The notes beneath the pieces are model-generated. The model had not been told where the DNA came from and made no database searches. It saw nothing but the letters and a program-made list of their open reading frames with translations. Shown here in pieces: positions 43,579-56,600 of a stretch of DNA of 64,000 nt. How positions within the stretch are numbered: the first letter of the stretch is position 1; the number at the start of each line of letters is the position of its first letter. The position numbers and the translations under genes were made by a program. The stretch comes from Brachionus manjavacas (Eukaryota > Rotifera > Eurotatoria > Ploima > Brachionidae). The stretch is taken from NCBI GenBank assembly GCA_019054805.1, contig JAHQIY010000004.1, forward strand, positions 6,076,001 to 6,140,000, written 5' to 3'.

Positions 43579-45037
43579 CTCACTTTTTATATCTTAAATA
43601 ATCTAGTCTTAATTTTTATTTATCCTAATAATCTAAAATTTAAAAATAAAATTTACAAATAAAAAAAAAAATCTTAATTTATACATTTTTTTAGGAAATT
43701 TTATTCAAATATATCAAATGAATTTTTGTTAAAGGTTCGTTCAAATGAGTCGTAAAAACCTCTAACTATTATTCATTTTTAACTATTTAATTCCATTTCA
43801 AATAGCATGAGATAAAAAAAAATGTATGAAATATGAACTTTGGTAAAATGTAAAAAAATATGTTCATAAAATTTTTAATTTTTAATAATTTTTATTTATG
43901 CCTTTCACATTTCAATGAATTTAAAACCTGTATGAAAAATAAATTTAAAAAAGAGACCATACTAATTAATCCGAATTTTTTTTAAAAATTTTTATAGTAA
44001 ATAAAAGTCATACTCTATGAAAGTCTTTAATTAGTTTTTCATTAGAACCTAAAATAAAAATGAATTTAGATCATCTGATTTATTTTGATTCCTTAATGTT
44101 CCATGAAGTATACACAAGAGTATCTAATTTTCAGATGAAATACGAAAAAGACACATGCTAAATTTTTATGATTTTATGCACAATACTTGAAAACAGACAT
44201 ATTGCTCTATCTAAGGTGGAAATTTTTATTTTTATTTGATCAAATATACAGTGAAAGAGAAATTTTAATTTCTTAGGCTCGTAATTTGTGCTAATTGTTA
44301 AATAGATTTTTTAGTGAAAATTTTTTTTAATTAACATGAATTGCATCTATTTAAAATTGTTATTGAAAATTATTAGTATAATTTTTGTATTACTCTCAAA
44401 CTTTAGAGTCCTTAAACAGTAAAAAATGCTAAATTGAAAAAAAATTAAAAAGCACAAAGAGGAATTGTGATTTATTTTAATAAAATAACTAAATGATGAC
44501 TTGTTGAAGTTCATGATCAATATTTGATGCTCAAGTTGATCAAATCAAGTTTTATTTACTATAGCGAAACTACATCTAGTCTCGCTCCACATATCTCCTG
44601 CTGTAGCTTATTATTATTATTATTAATTATGAAATAAATAAAAATTTCGCATTGTTTAGATGCTCCTAGTCTACACCTAACGTTAAGATTAGATGCAGTT
44701 TAAGATTAAATCATTTGTATATAAGCTAATATACAATGACTATGGGACACCACCTTGATTAACATTACTTATTTCAATTTCTCTATTTTAAATTTCCTTT
44801 TCATTTTATTTTAACTTTTTATTATTGTTTATATTTTATTCTATTTATTCCTATTTTTTATTTTTTACCTTTAATCTGAAGGAACTTTAGCTCAGTACTG
44901 TTAAACAAATAAATAATCATATCTATCAGAAACATTTTTGTTTTTAATTCGGCTATATTTTATGAACCCTGATTGTTCATTAGAAGATTCAGGAAAAGTT
45001 TTTCTCTTAGAAAAAATAAGCTTTGGTTAATTTTAAT
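43579..45037. other. AT-rich intergenic
   Basis: No gene seen. It includes a (TTA)n tail at about 44605-44630 after CTGTAGCTTATT, and the dispersed repeat tail at 44790-44915. Confidence 0.5.
44790..44915 (+). repeat. Dispersed repeat 3' tail, copy 3
   Basis: A pyrimidine-rich run ends in AATCTGAAGGAACTTTAGCT and CAGTACTGTTAAACAAATAA, like 20690-20812. Confidence 0.6.
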
Positions 45038-45324
45038 AGCCCGTATAGCCGAATGATTTGTGTTTTAGTCACGCAAGTAGAGGATCGAGGGTTCAAAACC
45101 CACTCAGGGTGAAAAAATCTTCAAAATATCTCTGCAATACAGGACGGATGTTAAACCCTTTTCATCGTAAAAATAGGGGGACCGGTTTCGACTGGGTAAT
45201 AATTGCGATCAATTCGTTACATTTACCTCTGTGTCAGATCGAAGCCGCTGCTCAAAAAGGTACATGAAAAGGAGATGAGGGCCTCCCTATTATCCATACT
45301 AGGATAGAAAAGGGACAATTATTA
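45038..45324 (+). mobile_element. tRNA-derived SINE, copy 1
   Basis: 287 bp flanked by TAATTTTAAT (45028-45037 and 45325-45334). The head resembles a tRNA gene, with an A-box-like TATAGCCGAATGA and a B-box-like GGTTCAAAACC, as needed for RNA polymerase III. The body shares with copy 2 CGTAAAAATAG.GGGACC, GTTTCGACTGGGTAATAATT, TGTCAGATCG and GGTACATGAAAAGGAGATGA. A short A/T tail follows GGATAGAAAAGGGACAATTA. Confidence 0.88.
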
Positions 45325-45334
45325 TAATTTTAAT

Positions 45335-46006
45335 TTAAAATATATTTTAATTGTGGAAATAAGATAATTTTTGTCTAAATAAAAAAAATAAAGTCTTGAA
45401 CCATTTATTCACTAATTAACAAATATTTCATTAAATTTTTTTAGGTTCAATTTAAAAAGGTCAGAAGCAAAATCAACATCGAGATTTTTAGACGGAATTC
45501 AAATAAATACAAATTCGATCATTTAAATTTTACTCTAATTTAAAAATTTTGATTAAATGTCAATTATTAGATTAAAGAAGGTTCCAAATATCCTCCTTAA
45601 ATTTTTTATTTTAATTTTTGATGTTCTAATATATATTTATTTTAATTCTGTTTAAATAAAGCATATTTGATTTCAACACTACAGATCGTGATCTTGTGTT
45701 GCTTTATCTACGCTTTTAGGATCCTAAAATACTTAAGACTCAAGTGAAAGAAATGAATGATATGGTATAGGCAAATTTCTCTGAATTTGCTAAAAAACAA
45801 ACGAAAGCTCATGTTTTATTTATCATAAAGTCATAATAGAAATTTTAATGCATACATTTATTTTCACATTAGCCCAAATTGATTTTGGGTTTTGTCAATT
45901 AAATTTTAACAATACATTAAAACTTGTCATTTACTGATAAAAAATCTTATCGAAAATAGTTAAACAACGCCTCCAAGTTAAAAAAAAAAGTTAACTAAAT
46001 TTTAAA
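45335..46006. other. AT-rich intergenic
   Basis: No gene seen; upstream flank of lipase paralogue 2. Confidence 0.5.
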
Positions 46007-47436
46007 ATGGTGATTTTTCATCTCGGTAAAATGATGATATTTGGAAAATATTTAAATATTTTGGGTATACTTCTGGTTATACTGGATAGCTATAGTGTTT
46101 ATTCTTGGCCCGAATTTCGAATATTTACCAAGCAATATATGACCAAGTACAAATCTCTAAATCTAACTGCAGATTCAAAGTATTGAGGCAAAGTTTTTCT
46201 TTAATAGATCAATTAAATTTATTTTAAAAAGATCAAATTTAGACAAATCTAAAGAAACGATTTTGCTAGTTCATGGATTTTCTAGCTATGCAGAAAGTAA
46301 ACGAATAATCCTGATAAAAGATTCGTTTTTAAATAATGTAACAAAATCCAAGCAAATTTCAATCATATTAAAATTTTTATTTAGTATGACGTAAATGTTA
46401 TTGCTATTGATTGGAGTGAAGGTGCAGCTGCACCAAATTACTTAGCTGCCAAAGAAAATACCAAAATTGTTGGACATAAGATTTCCCAATTTATACGCAA
46501 CTATCAAATCGACCCTAAAAAAGTTCATTGCATTGGACACAGTTTAGGTGAGAAGATTTTTGAAAGAATAAAGTCTTTTTTTTAAATAATTATTTTAGGA
46601 GCTCATGTAAATTCTAATTTAAATTGAATTTAAAATTCACTAAGTGATTTTAAGGCATGTGGGTTTTTAGGGAAAAATCTAAAGATTCGAAGAATCACAG
46701 GTAAATATATTAGACTTTTGCTTTAATTCAAAAGTAATTTTTGAAAAGGCTTGGATCCAGCGGGTAATTAGATTTTTTGAAATGAACACTAAAGAATTCA
46801 ATTAAATTGCGCAAGGTCCTTTATTTAGAGAGGTCAGCAAGGAAGAGAGACTTGACAAATCGGATGCTGAGTATTTTGTCAAAAATCTAAATCTAGAGTA
46901 ATTTTTTAAATAAGACTGGTGGATAATATACATACAGATGCTTTTTTGGGAATTCAAGAAGCTATTGGTCATAAAGATTTCTATCCAAACGGTGGTCAAA
47001 CTCAGAAAGGATGCGGTCTCAGTTTGAAGAGAGATCAAACGTTTTCAATTGAAGAAGTTCTAAAAAATTATTCAACAAACTTAAATTTTGATAGTTGTAG
47101 TTTATTTTTTTTATTTAAAACTAGATATTTTTTCTTTTTTTTAGCTGACTATTTTGCTTGCAACCATATTCGATGTGAATATTATTTTGCTGAAAGCATT
47201 TATTCAGAATGTAGCTTTAAAGCAACAGCATGTGATAGTTATGGTAATTTAAGATAGTAAAAGAAAATTATTTCTTAATTTGTGAGCTTTTTTATTTAGA
47301 AAATTTTAAAGCTGGAAAATGCAATTGTAATCCGAATGGTTGCTCACTTATGGGTTTGAAGGCTAATGCGACCACTGATAGTGGAAAATTCTTTTTAGAT
47401 ACAAATGATATGAAACCATTTTGCAAATTAAATTAA
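46007..47436 (+). CDS. Pancreatic-type lipase family protein, paralogue 2 (microexon-rich)
   Basis: Ten exons: 46007-46179, 46232-46337, 46385-46547, 46599-46606, 46655-46700, 46749-46763, 46816-46870, 46915-47093, 47145-47243 and 47300-47436, giving 326 aa. All phases agree and protein similarity to paralogue 1 supports each junction. Triad: Ser146 (GHSLGAH), Asp168 (GLDPAG), His256 (ACNHIR). The start is 46007, but a second in-frame ATG lies 8 codons later. A hydrophobic signal follows (NILGILLVILDSYS). The 8-nt exon encodes the end of GHSLGAH and the 15-nt exon most of GLDPAG. One donor (47094, GTTGTA) is weak. Sequence is well diverged from paralogues 1 and 3. Confidence 0.88.
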
Positions 47437-50400
47437 TAATCAAATTAGATATTTGAAAAATTAGTAAATAAAAAATAATTGATGATTCATTTTTTTTATA
47501 AATTTTATCCTTACTTTTTTGAATTTTAACTAGTGACGTTAATTCTAAAAAAATTCGGATTATTTAATTTTCAAATTATTTTTATAATAGGCTCAATAAG
47601 ATAAAAAAAACTAATGAAACATAGTGATAATATATATTTTCATTTTATATAATTTTTGAACTATATCAATATATTTGTTATTTTTTTAACTAAATATGAT
47701 TAGAGATAGACTGAAATTTTTGAAGTGCATTATTTCTAATTTTTATCACTGAATCCGGTTTGTTAAGTGAAAACTTAGAACCAATTAGTCGCAGACTGAA
47801 AAAAATGCTTATCCTACCTTCAGAAGTGCCTGAACCTACGCCTAGATTATTTTTAATAGATAAATATTTATAAAGCTTATATAAACTTGAATTAATTTTT
47901 TCAAAAAAAATTTAATAATACTATTTATCCCATTAAATAATTTTTCTCATTTTATTTGGTATTTTTTATTTGAGAAGAACCATCATTTATTTATTTGTTA
48001 TTTATTTGTTTTCTGTACCAAGCTAGGGCTCCTTCAGAATAAATTAAAAAAAATCAAAATCAAAATAAAAAATAAAATTAAAGTTAATAAAATGAGATAA
48101 AAAAAATCAAAATAAAGTTAATAAGCTAAAAAAAAAAAATGAAAGTTTAGAAGACATAGATTGTTACATGTGGCAAATGTTTACAGAGTTCATAAAAGAG
48201 TCCTTTAATAAATAATCTATTCTAAAAAGTAAAGTATAATCAATAAATTAATCGGAACGACTAAATTTTGGATAATTGGTATCATATCCGACTAAAGGCA
48301 TATCCAATTATCAAGAAAATTTTTTTTAATAAATTACAAAATTAGTTAAGAAATAAATCAAGATTAATTAAGGTTATTTATTTGTTAAAATTGCTATAAA
48401 GCTCAGTAATCTAATCAAGTTTCAAATTTCGATTTATGTTTCAATTTAGAAGAGCTAATAATCTGATTCTTACAATGTATCAATTTACTTTAGATATTCA
48501 CTCAAAGTCAATTTATTTTTATTTCACATAAACCAAAGCAATATATATAAAGTTAATTCATTTTGGCTAAAAAATTCATATCTTGACATTTAAAGAAAGA
48601 ATTTACCCATTCTGAAAGGTTCAAAACTGGAATTTTAAGTATTAGAATTTTTTTAGGTTCAATTAAATCTAAGTCCTGGACGAGAGAAAAAAAATGTGAA
48701 CATCAGATTAAAAATTAGACTTTTTTTAATTAGATTTTATTTCTATTATATTAACAAAATTAAAATACATTAATTTAGAAAATTACGCAAGTTAATTTTG
48801 TTTTGGGTAGAATTTATTTGGAATTCTTATTTAATTCCAATCAAATTTAGTTTATGTAATCCAAAAATATATCACTAACTAATTTTAGTTTTTAATTTCT
48901 TTGCGATTTTACCCATGTCGCTTTACAAGTCACTAAGCATTTTTTCAAAAATAGCTTTTTTCAGAAAAATGAAGATTAAGGAGAGATAAAATTTCTCCCA
49001 AATACACAAGATTGATTTCTAATTAAGCTTCCTATTATTTTGCTCCAGACAGCAAATGAAAATCACAACTAATCTAGCTTCTTAAAATGCTTTTTACAAC
49101 CATATTTTCCCTTAAAATTTTGAATCACAAGAAAATCAAATTTATTTAGTAAAATGCACGTGACAGCGAAATCTTTGGCGATATCACTGATTTACTTAAT
49201 TGACTTAACCAGACACCTGATAGACAGCCCTATAGATACTGTACTATTAAACAAACCATAATTTTAAGCTCCTTAAAAGAAAAATATCTCGAAGTTAAAA
49301 TTTATGATTACCTAAGTTTTTGTCTGAAACTTTGAAGAGATTTAAAGATGAAGCGTTTAGACGAAAGAAACATCTGAAGACAATGAAGACTCAATTCTAA
49401 ATTAAAATTTAGATTTTATTCTTAGAGCGTTAGTTGAGTCTATATTTAGATAAGATTATGAAGCAAATAAGTTATACATCGAAGGATTAAAACAAACTTG
49501 AAATTTAAATTAAATATTTTAAAGACAGAACCTTTCATCGAGTTAACAAAGCGTTTACTAGTAGCATATATGTTTATAATACACTATTTAAAATAATCAC
49601 TATTAAAAGGTTGTATTAAATGAATTATCAAAATCAACAGAAAATCTAACAGAATTTTCTAGTTGTATTCATAAATGGTTAAATTTTTTACCAACTAATA
49701 AGCTTTTATTCGATTTTTAAAATGTATTAGTGTAAAAAAACGAAGGGAAATTGTAATATCTCAGATAAACGATGTTTTAATTTATTTATTTAAAAATAAA
49801 AATAATTACAAATTTTATTTTAATTAGAAAAGGACTCAAGGATTAAAAAATATTTAAAAAAAAAGAAATTTAAGATTTTCTATTCAATATCAATTAATTT
49901 TTTTTGCAAAATTTTGCTTTAAAATGTTTTTGGATCATTTATAAAATTCATTTTTATCAATCATTTTTAACTATTATAGTGAAATGAATAAATGGAGTAT
50001 TGAAAGTCTTTTAGCCAGGGTCAAAATCCTGTCGATTAAACTTGAGAAATTTTTTATTCTTTAGAGAATTATTTTATTTTATGCATTTTATGAAAAATTA
50101 TATAAAAGTTACACTTGGTTAGCACTTAACTGAGAAATGGAGAGTTAAAATTATGAATTTTTTAGATTGCTTTTTAATCCATGAAAGATTCTTAAGATAA
50201 GTTAAATTGAGCTTGATGATTTAATTTTAGGAATTAGCTGCCTGTTCTATTTCAAAATTATAATATTATGATACTAAGAATGAAATAAATATATTCTCCG
50301 AGTTTTTAAATTAATTATTGTTAACTTTCGTTAGAAAAGAGTAAATTTTTTTTATTTTCTTTGAGAAAATAATTTTCCAAATTTATATGATCAATAAATG

Positions 50401-51482
50401 ATCTATAGAAATTTAATTTAGTCAAGAGGATTTTGAAAATCAATTAAATTAGCAAAATAACTTGTATGACAAAAATTTAATTAAATTTTTACATGATACG
50501 AATTAATTATAGGTGAGTTAATCGGCTTTTTATTAAATGAAACTCTTGAGATTAAGTATTTAAATCGTGACAAAAAATTACTTTTACGGTTCATAATAAG
50601 TAACAAAAAAATAACCAAGCTTTATTTTAGAATTTTTTTTTCAATGATTTTAATTGAGCAAGTGCATTTGAGGATATGATTGGGAGATTTATAACAGAAG
50701 CTTGAAAAATTTTATTTAATAAATTTTTTGAATTATTATTCCTCGGATGATTTAACATACGTTTTTTAAATGATAAATTCACAAGTTGAATCAGTGTTTA
50801 ATTCAGAAAAAAAAGAAATCATTATCTCAGCAAATCTTTAAGTCAAGTTTTAATTTTTAGTTATTTTATAAATAAATCCTAATGATCATGTTTTCATTTT
50901 AATTTTTTTGGTTTAAAGATTTGAATTTTCACCATTTTTTAGTAATTTTCTTTAATCGGTATCATCATTATTTTATTTAACTGTGCTCAAGAACAAAAGT
51001 TCTTCAATTTAAACCACTACACCAAATTGTTTCTTTCAATTTCAAAATAAGAAATATAAATTTTATTTCTAAATAAACAAGGATCGGTGTTGGAAATTTA
51101 AAAAAGAGAAAAATCTTTAATGTACCAAATAAGTGATTCATTTCATTGATTTATAATTTTAAAACATTTTAAAAATCAAAAAAAAAATCGAACTAAACAA
51201 TTAAAACAAAAAACTATATTTGGTTTAAAATTCAAAAAAAAATTGTTTGTTGATTCTCTTAAAATTTATCTCAAGAACTTCAACAAAAAATAAAAGTGCA
51301 TTAAAGATAATTAAATTTAAAAAAAAACCTGCAAAACTATCAAATGATTAAATTTAATTAAAATAGATGTTTTGAATACTATCCTTTTTTATTTTTATTA
51401 ATAAAATCAATTCTTTTATGAGCTTTTTTTACTTTAAGATTTACTGAAAAATGTAAAATAGAAAAAAAAAATCTTACCATAT
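47437..51482. other. Long AT-rich region without a supported gene
   Basis: About 4 kb with no credible frame or RNA gene on either strand. The only recognisable item is the reverse-oriented dispersed tail at 47990-48190. Confidence 0.5.
47990..48190 (-). repeat. Dispersed repeat 3' tail, copy 4
   Basis: Minus-strand copy: TTTATTTGTTTTCTGTACCA, AGCTAGGGCTCCTTCAGAAT, then an A-rich run and AGAAGACATAGATTGTTACA. The match to 20690-20812 extends to the TGTAACAATCTATGTCTTCT segment, so it covers at least 150 bp. Confidence 0.7.
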
Positions 51483-51491
51483 TTGAGTTCA

Positions 51492-51839
51492 ATGCGAGAT
51501 ACAAAAAAGAATATGATTTTTAAAACAGAACCAATTTTGTGTGGGATATCACAAGGCAAAAAACAAAGTCTAACTTTTACTCTTTTTCAAGATCTAAGAA
51601 GCAGAAAGAATTTAATTTTATTTGAAGGATTGTACGGTAAAAGTCACGGATACTCTAAAGCTAAAACAAGAAGGTTAAAAACTTGTCAAATTTCATTCGT
51701 TTTTTTGCCTAATTTTAATTTTTGTTTAATCTTATTTTTTAAAGCAAATAAAATTAAAAAAGCTTTCATTATGTATCGTTCTTGCTTTGAATTCGTTCTT
51801 CCTCAAGCCAAAGGATCAAAAATGTGCAAGAGGATTTAG
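51492..51839 (+). other. Unrecognised open frame
   Basis: A frame of about 115 codons from ATG 51492. The first 60 codons (PILCGISQGKKQSLTFTLFQ, LRSRKNLILFEGLYGKSHGY) look more protein-like than the rest. A GTTAAA...TTTAAAG interval could be an intron. No family recognised; it may be chance. Confidence 0.2.
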
Positions 51840-52593
51840 CAAAAAGAAACAATTTACTTGTAATTTTTTGGAAAAAGTTTATTTATAAAAATCTAGAGAT
51901 TTTTTGAATTCAAAATATGACCTTGTTATTTCAAAATTTGAATATGTTTTGAATATTGAAATTAAAAAAAGTCTCCAAAGCATTTAATTTTTAATTTAGG
52001 AATTGATTTTTCTATGATTCAAATTCTAATTTATTAAATATCTAATTGTTTTGTCTAAAGCATGTTTATCAAGAGATTAGATTTGTTTAACTTTATACTG
52101 ATAAATTTAACCAATATTTTTCAACTCAGGTTCTCCAAATTACAGATTTTTATCGAGTTAAAATCATGTTCAAACGATGAGCTATATTTAATATATTTGT
52201 TTGATTTTAGATCTTTGAAGTGTATTGAGAGATAAAAAATATTAAAACATTGCTGGTGCCCTTGTTTAAGTTTTACATTCTAGTAGGTTGGGATTTTTTT
52301 TAATTATTATTTTATTTGTTCAATTAACTTTTGTATATTAAAAAAATTGCCTATGAATTCAGAACACATGGTACCATCAAAACGATTATTTCTTGCTTTT
52401 CATTCAACTTTTAATCTATCTTCTCAATAAATCATGAATTTTCTAAAATTCTTATCTTTCTTTTCATTCTGCTTTTACTCTTTGTATTATTTTTTGGTTT
52501 TTCGATTAAAAAAGATAAAATTACTTTCAGCTTAGAATTAGCTTTTCTCAAGAATGAAAAAAAAAACTTGAAAATCCATAATAAAACAAACTA
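51840..52593. other. Upstream flank of the GPCR gene
   Basis: AT-rich; no feature supported. Confidence 0.4.
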
Positions 52594-55421
52594 ATGATGA
52601 CCAAAAAAAGTCATTCGGAAAACATAAAATTCTTGAACATCACCGAAAATTACGGCGATTATGACGATCTTGATTTATCAATTCAAGCCAAAAATTTACT
52701 TTCGATGTTCCATAATATTGAAAAGAAGCTATCCATACTTCCAGTAATACTAATGATAGCCGGCACACTCGGGAACATGATCGCTTTTTATGTGTTGACT
52801 CGTAAAAAACTACGAAATCAATCGACTATGCTCTATTTCGCTTCTTTGACTGTAGTCGATACAATATCTTTGTACCAATGGTAAGTTTTTTTTTAAAATA
52901 AATTAAGAAAAAATTTAGAAACATTTTTTTATCTAAATTTCTGGCATTTCATTTTGACGAAGAAGGACCGAAGTAAAAACTTGTATTTAATAAAGGCTTT
53001 TTTATAGAAATTTCATTTTGACATGTTAAGTCTTTTAAAAGCTTTAAAAAATATTTTATCTAATTTTTTCAATTAAATGCATATCTATATCCCATTGCTG
53101 TTAAAGTTTGATTTTCAATCAGAAATTCAAATTTTCGAAAATATAAATGTTAACTAAAAATAAGGATTATGTCAAATATTTAAAAAAAAAATACTAAAAA
53201 GATAAGAACTAAAATTTTCTATCTAGATGTACAAAAATGTAGTGCAAATTTCTGTAAAATGAACACTCGGGAACATGACCGCAATAAATTGCAGAATTTT
53301 TGCAAACTTTTTGCAGAGCTTAAAAGTAGTTTGTACAAATTTGTTAAATATTGTACTGGCTGCAAAACCGCTTTTATACATTTAGAAACTTTTTTGAAAA
53401 AGCGAAGCCAATTTCTAAGAAAGTGTAAAATATTAAGATTAATATCATGGGACTATACAATGCCATATACTTTTTCTGCTCCTTCAAACTTTTAAGTTTT
53501 TGAGTTTATCTTAATAGCATAATTTTAAAACGAGTTTTTTATCAGTACCAATATTTGATTGCTTCTTTCGACAGATTTGGAAAAATTTTAATATCAAAAA
53601 AATCTAGATAACATTTGAACCGCCGGGTTTGGCATTATTTAAACCTTTTCAAGCCATTTAATAAAATTATTTAGGAATTTCAACTTTTTTTACAAATATC
53701 GTCTTAACTCGCAATACCAAAACTTGGAGGATCAATCTCTCTTTTTATGCAGATACATAAGCTTTATGGCACACTTTTCAATGCAAACAAGTGCTTGGAT
53801 ACTGACCATTATTTCGATCGATCGTTATTTTTTGATCACAAACAATTATTGGAAGCAAAAATTTAGTCGAAATTTAAAATTTAGTCTGGTAGTTATTTTA
53901 TCGTTAGTGTTGACAATTGGACTTATAAACCTTCCGGTAGTTTTTTATAATGGAAAAATTCAAAACAAAAACTTCAAAGATTTGTCTTATTCGAATGAAA
54001 TCGAATTCTTATTAAGTCAGAGAAACAGAGAAAAAAAGGTCGAGTGCTACACGACAAAATTCATCATTTTCTGGCAAAAAGTTGCTTTTGTTTTAGAATG
54101 CGTTTTCCCGCTTATTCTCATGGTACTGTTCAATTTTTTGTTGATTAAACAAACTCAGAAGTCGTCCAAAAGACTTAATAAAACTGATAAATGTGCTAAA
54201 TTCAAAGTGGACATTAAAAAAAGCATGTCCGAAGGCGGAACTCTAAATCCAAACGAGTATCGCAGCTCGGAGAACAGCCAATTTGATTTTACTTCCTCAA
54301 ATGATCTAAAAATTCCAAAAAAAGATGTTCCTTCACTACCGGTAAGTGTTCCTGAAGCAACCAGATCTCGCTACTTGAGACCATTTAGACGTGGGAGCGA
54401 TAGACTTGGAAAAAAATTCAAATCAGATGAGACTTCGCTGAACAAAAAAGACTTCAGGACAGAAAAAAAAATATCCTTTGAACCAAAATGTAAAAATTTA
54501 TCTTTATCTAATCTAATTTTTGTGAATCAATCTAAACCAAAAGAAATACGAAAAAACAATTCGTTTTTGACCGCATCAAATGCCTTAGTTGACAAAAATT
54601 CTATTTTTTTAAATACCAGTATTTCCAATACGAGCATTTCTAATCGGCGCAACGATTCCGGTGAAACAACGCGCAGTCTCCTCTTGGTTTCGGATAGCTA
54701 CCGCAGCAGTCGAAAGCATTATCTAAACTATCGAAATCGCAGAATTGTCTTGATGCTTTCACTGCTCACTCTAAGCTTTACAATCTCCACACTACCTTCG
54801 TCGATATTTTACACTTTTTTTCGTCCTTTAATTAACAATAAACCCTATAAGCGCCTGTTGACTCTAAGCTTCAATGTGTTAAGACATCTATCTCATACTT
54901 TTAATTTTGTTATTTATTTTACCTCTTCCTCGGTAATAAAACAGCAGTTAAAAGAAATTTTTAAAAACAAAAATTTTGGCAAATGGTCAATTGATTGTTG
55001 TCTAAAATCCATTTTGAGCAAGTGCTTTTTGGGCAGCTGTACCAAAATTAAAGTAAAAAATTCAATTTCAAGCTCACGAAATGATGCCGATAATGTGTCA
55101 AAAAAGAATAACAAAGAAGGCGAACAGTCCCGTGATGAAGAATTGTGCATGAAAATATTTACCGTAACGCCAAGTTCGCTTCCCAGTAACGAAGCGAGTT
55201 CAAGTCTTTTTCAGAATCAAAATGATATTGAATTCATTGATAGCTCGATTTGTGATGAGAGCTTCTTTAGAAGTAGTTCTATTAATAAAAATGGACGAAA
55301 AAACTCAAAATATGATTTGATTAAAACTGATACTAAACCAAGTAAAATAAATGTGCCAAAGTTGATGCTTAATTCACAGTGTATTTTAAAAAATTTAGAT
55401 CAAACACCCACTTGGTTCTAA
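52594..55421 (+). CDS. Rhodopsin-like G-protein-coupled receptor, peptide-receptor type
   Basis: Exons 52594-52880 and 53675-55421, joined in phase 2 across a 794-nt intron inside TM2, give 677 aa. TM1 has GTLGN (the conserved Asn), TM2 ends SLTVVDTISLYQW, TM3 contains FLCRYISF (disulphide Cys) and SIDRYF with DRY at 145-147, the second extracellular loop has a Cys (KVECYTT), TM6 is RRIVLMLSLLTLSF, and TM7 ends FNFVIYF, a variant of NPxxY. The third intracellular loop is about 195 residues and Ser/Asn/Lys-rich. The tail is about 165 residues with many Ser. The LTVVDT...YQW TM2 end resembles invertebrate FMRFamide/neuropeptide receptors, but the ligand is unknown. The start could also be the second Met. 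Confidence 0.88.
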
Positions 55422-56600
55422 AATAAAAATTTTGTTCACAAATTTTTATTTAATTTTGTCTTTTTAATTAAATTAAAAAATAATAAACCTTGATAGAATC
55501 TTATTTTTTAATCAAACATGCTTAATTGAATTCAATCTTCTTACTTTTTTTTTTAATATCATCGGCCATTTCAAGAAAGTGATGGTTTTGATGAATTGTA
55601 ATAAAAATAGTTTACTAAGTAATAAAAAATAGTCCAAGAGAAATAAAACGACTAAAAACGTGAAAATCTAAAAAATGACAAGTTTCCTGAAAACAATAAA
55701 TAACTTATCAGATTTTTAAAAATTAATTAAAAAAAATCTATTTACTGATATTAAATCTATTGCTTGAATCTATGTGCATTTGATCTGAATACAAACTGAA
55801 CTTAAAAGGTTTTTAGTAAAGAATCAATTTTGTAACTGTCTAAAAAAAAAAATTTACTATTTTTATAAATTGTTTATAATTATTTTAAGTAAATTTCAAA
55901 TTAAAATATAATCATATAATAAAGCAAGAATTTTGATAAATTAAAATTCCTCTTTTATCCGTTTTCACTTAACACGTTTTTTTTTAATTTTCTAATCGTT
56001 TTAATTATTTTTTTGTAAATTTAAATCAGTAATTGCTCGCTTTTTACACTTTTATTTTCGGTTTTTTCCTGTTCTTGCTGATTAATTATGAATAGTTTAA
56101 TCATTTTTGTTAATAGTTTGATCGAAAAACGGGCAATAAATGGAATAAAACGAATAAAAAACGCTGCCAAACTGGTTTAAAAGGTGTTTTTCAATCCGAT
56201 ATTCTTTTTTCTCTCTGGATTATATTCGGAATAAAGTATTAGAATAAAATTTTAATTTAGCTTTCTTTGGCACTTCTTTGGCGCAACATAAATCTTTCCT
56301 TTTAATTTCAGTCTTTTTTAAAAGTTTCTTCATATTCTTAAAATTTAACGCGGTTGCGATTACTACATTTGCTTTTGATCATCTTCATGCATATAATAAA
56401 AGTATCCAAATATTTTTCTAAATCCTAAAGAAAATAAATGTTAGAGTCTAAAGTTAATGTTTCAAAAAATCGAACCTAGATTGAGTCTTTTGGTCGAAAT
56501 CCAATCTTAAGTAAATACTAAGGTAGCAATATTTTATTATATAAATAATCAAAAATAAGTTTGAAAAATAAAATACTTTAAAGTTATTAATTAAATTACT
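55422..56600. other. AT-rich intergenic
   Basis: No gene seen; the GPCR 3' flank and the upstream flank of lipase paralogue 3. Confidence 0.5.

Noticed and set aside
45038..45115. Functional tRNA gene
   Set aside because: Box-like motifs are present, but arms do not fold convincingly, the same sequence recurs at 63524 with a long shared body, and both are flanked by target duplications, so it is a SINE head.
45058..45267. 69-codon frame inside SINE copy 1
   Set aside because: It is not kept in copy 2 and lies in Pol III-type repeat sequence.
53259..53495. 78-codon frame in the GPCR intron
   Set aside because: It lies wholly in the intron, shows no family features, and begins within the short duplicated exon echo.
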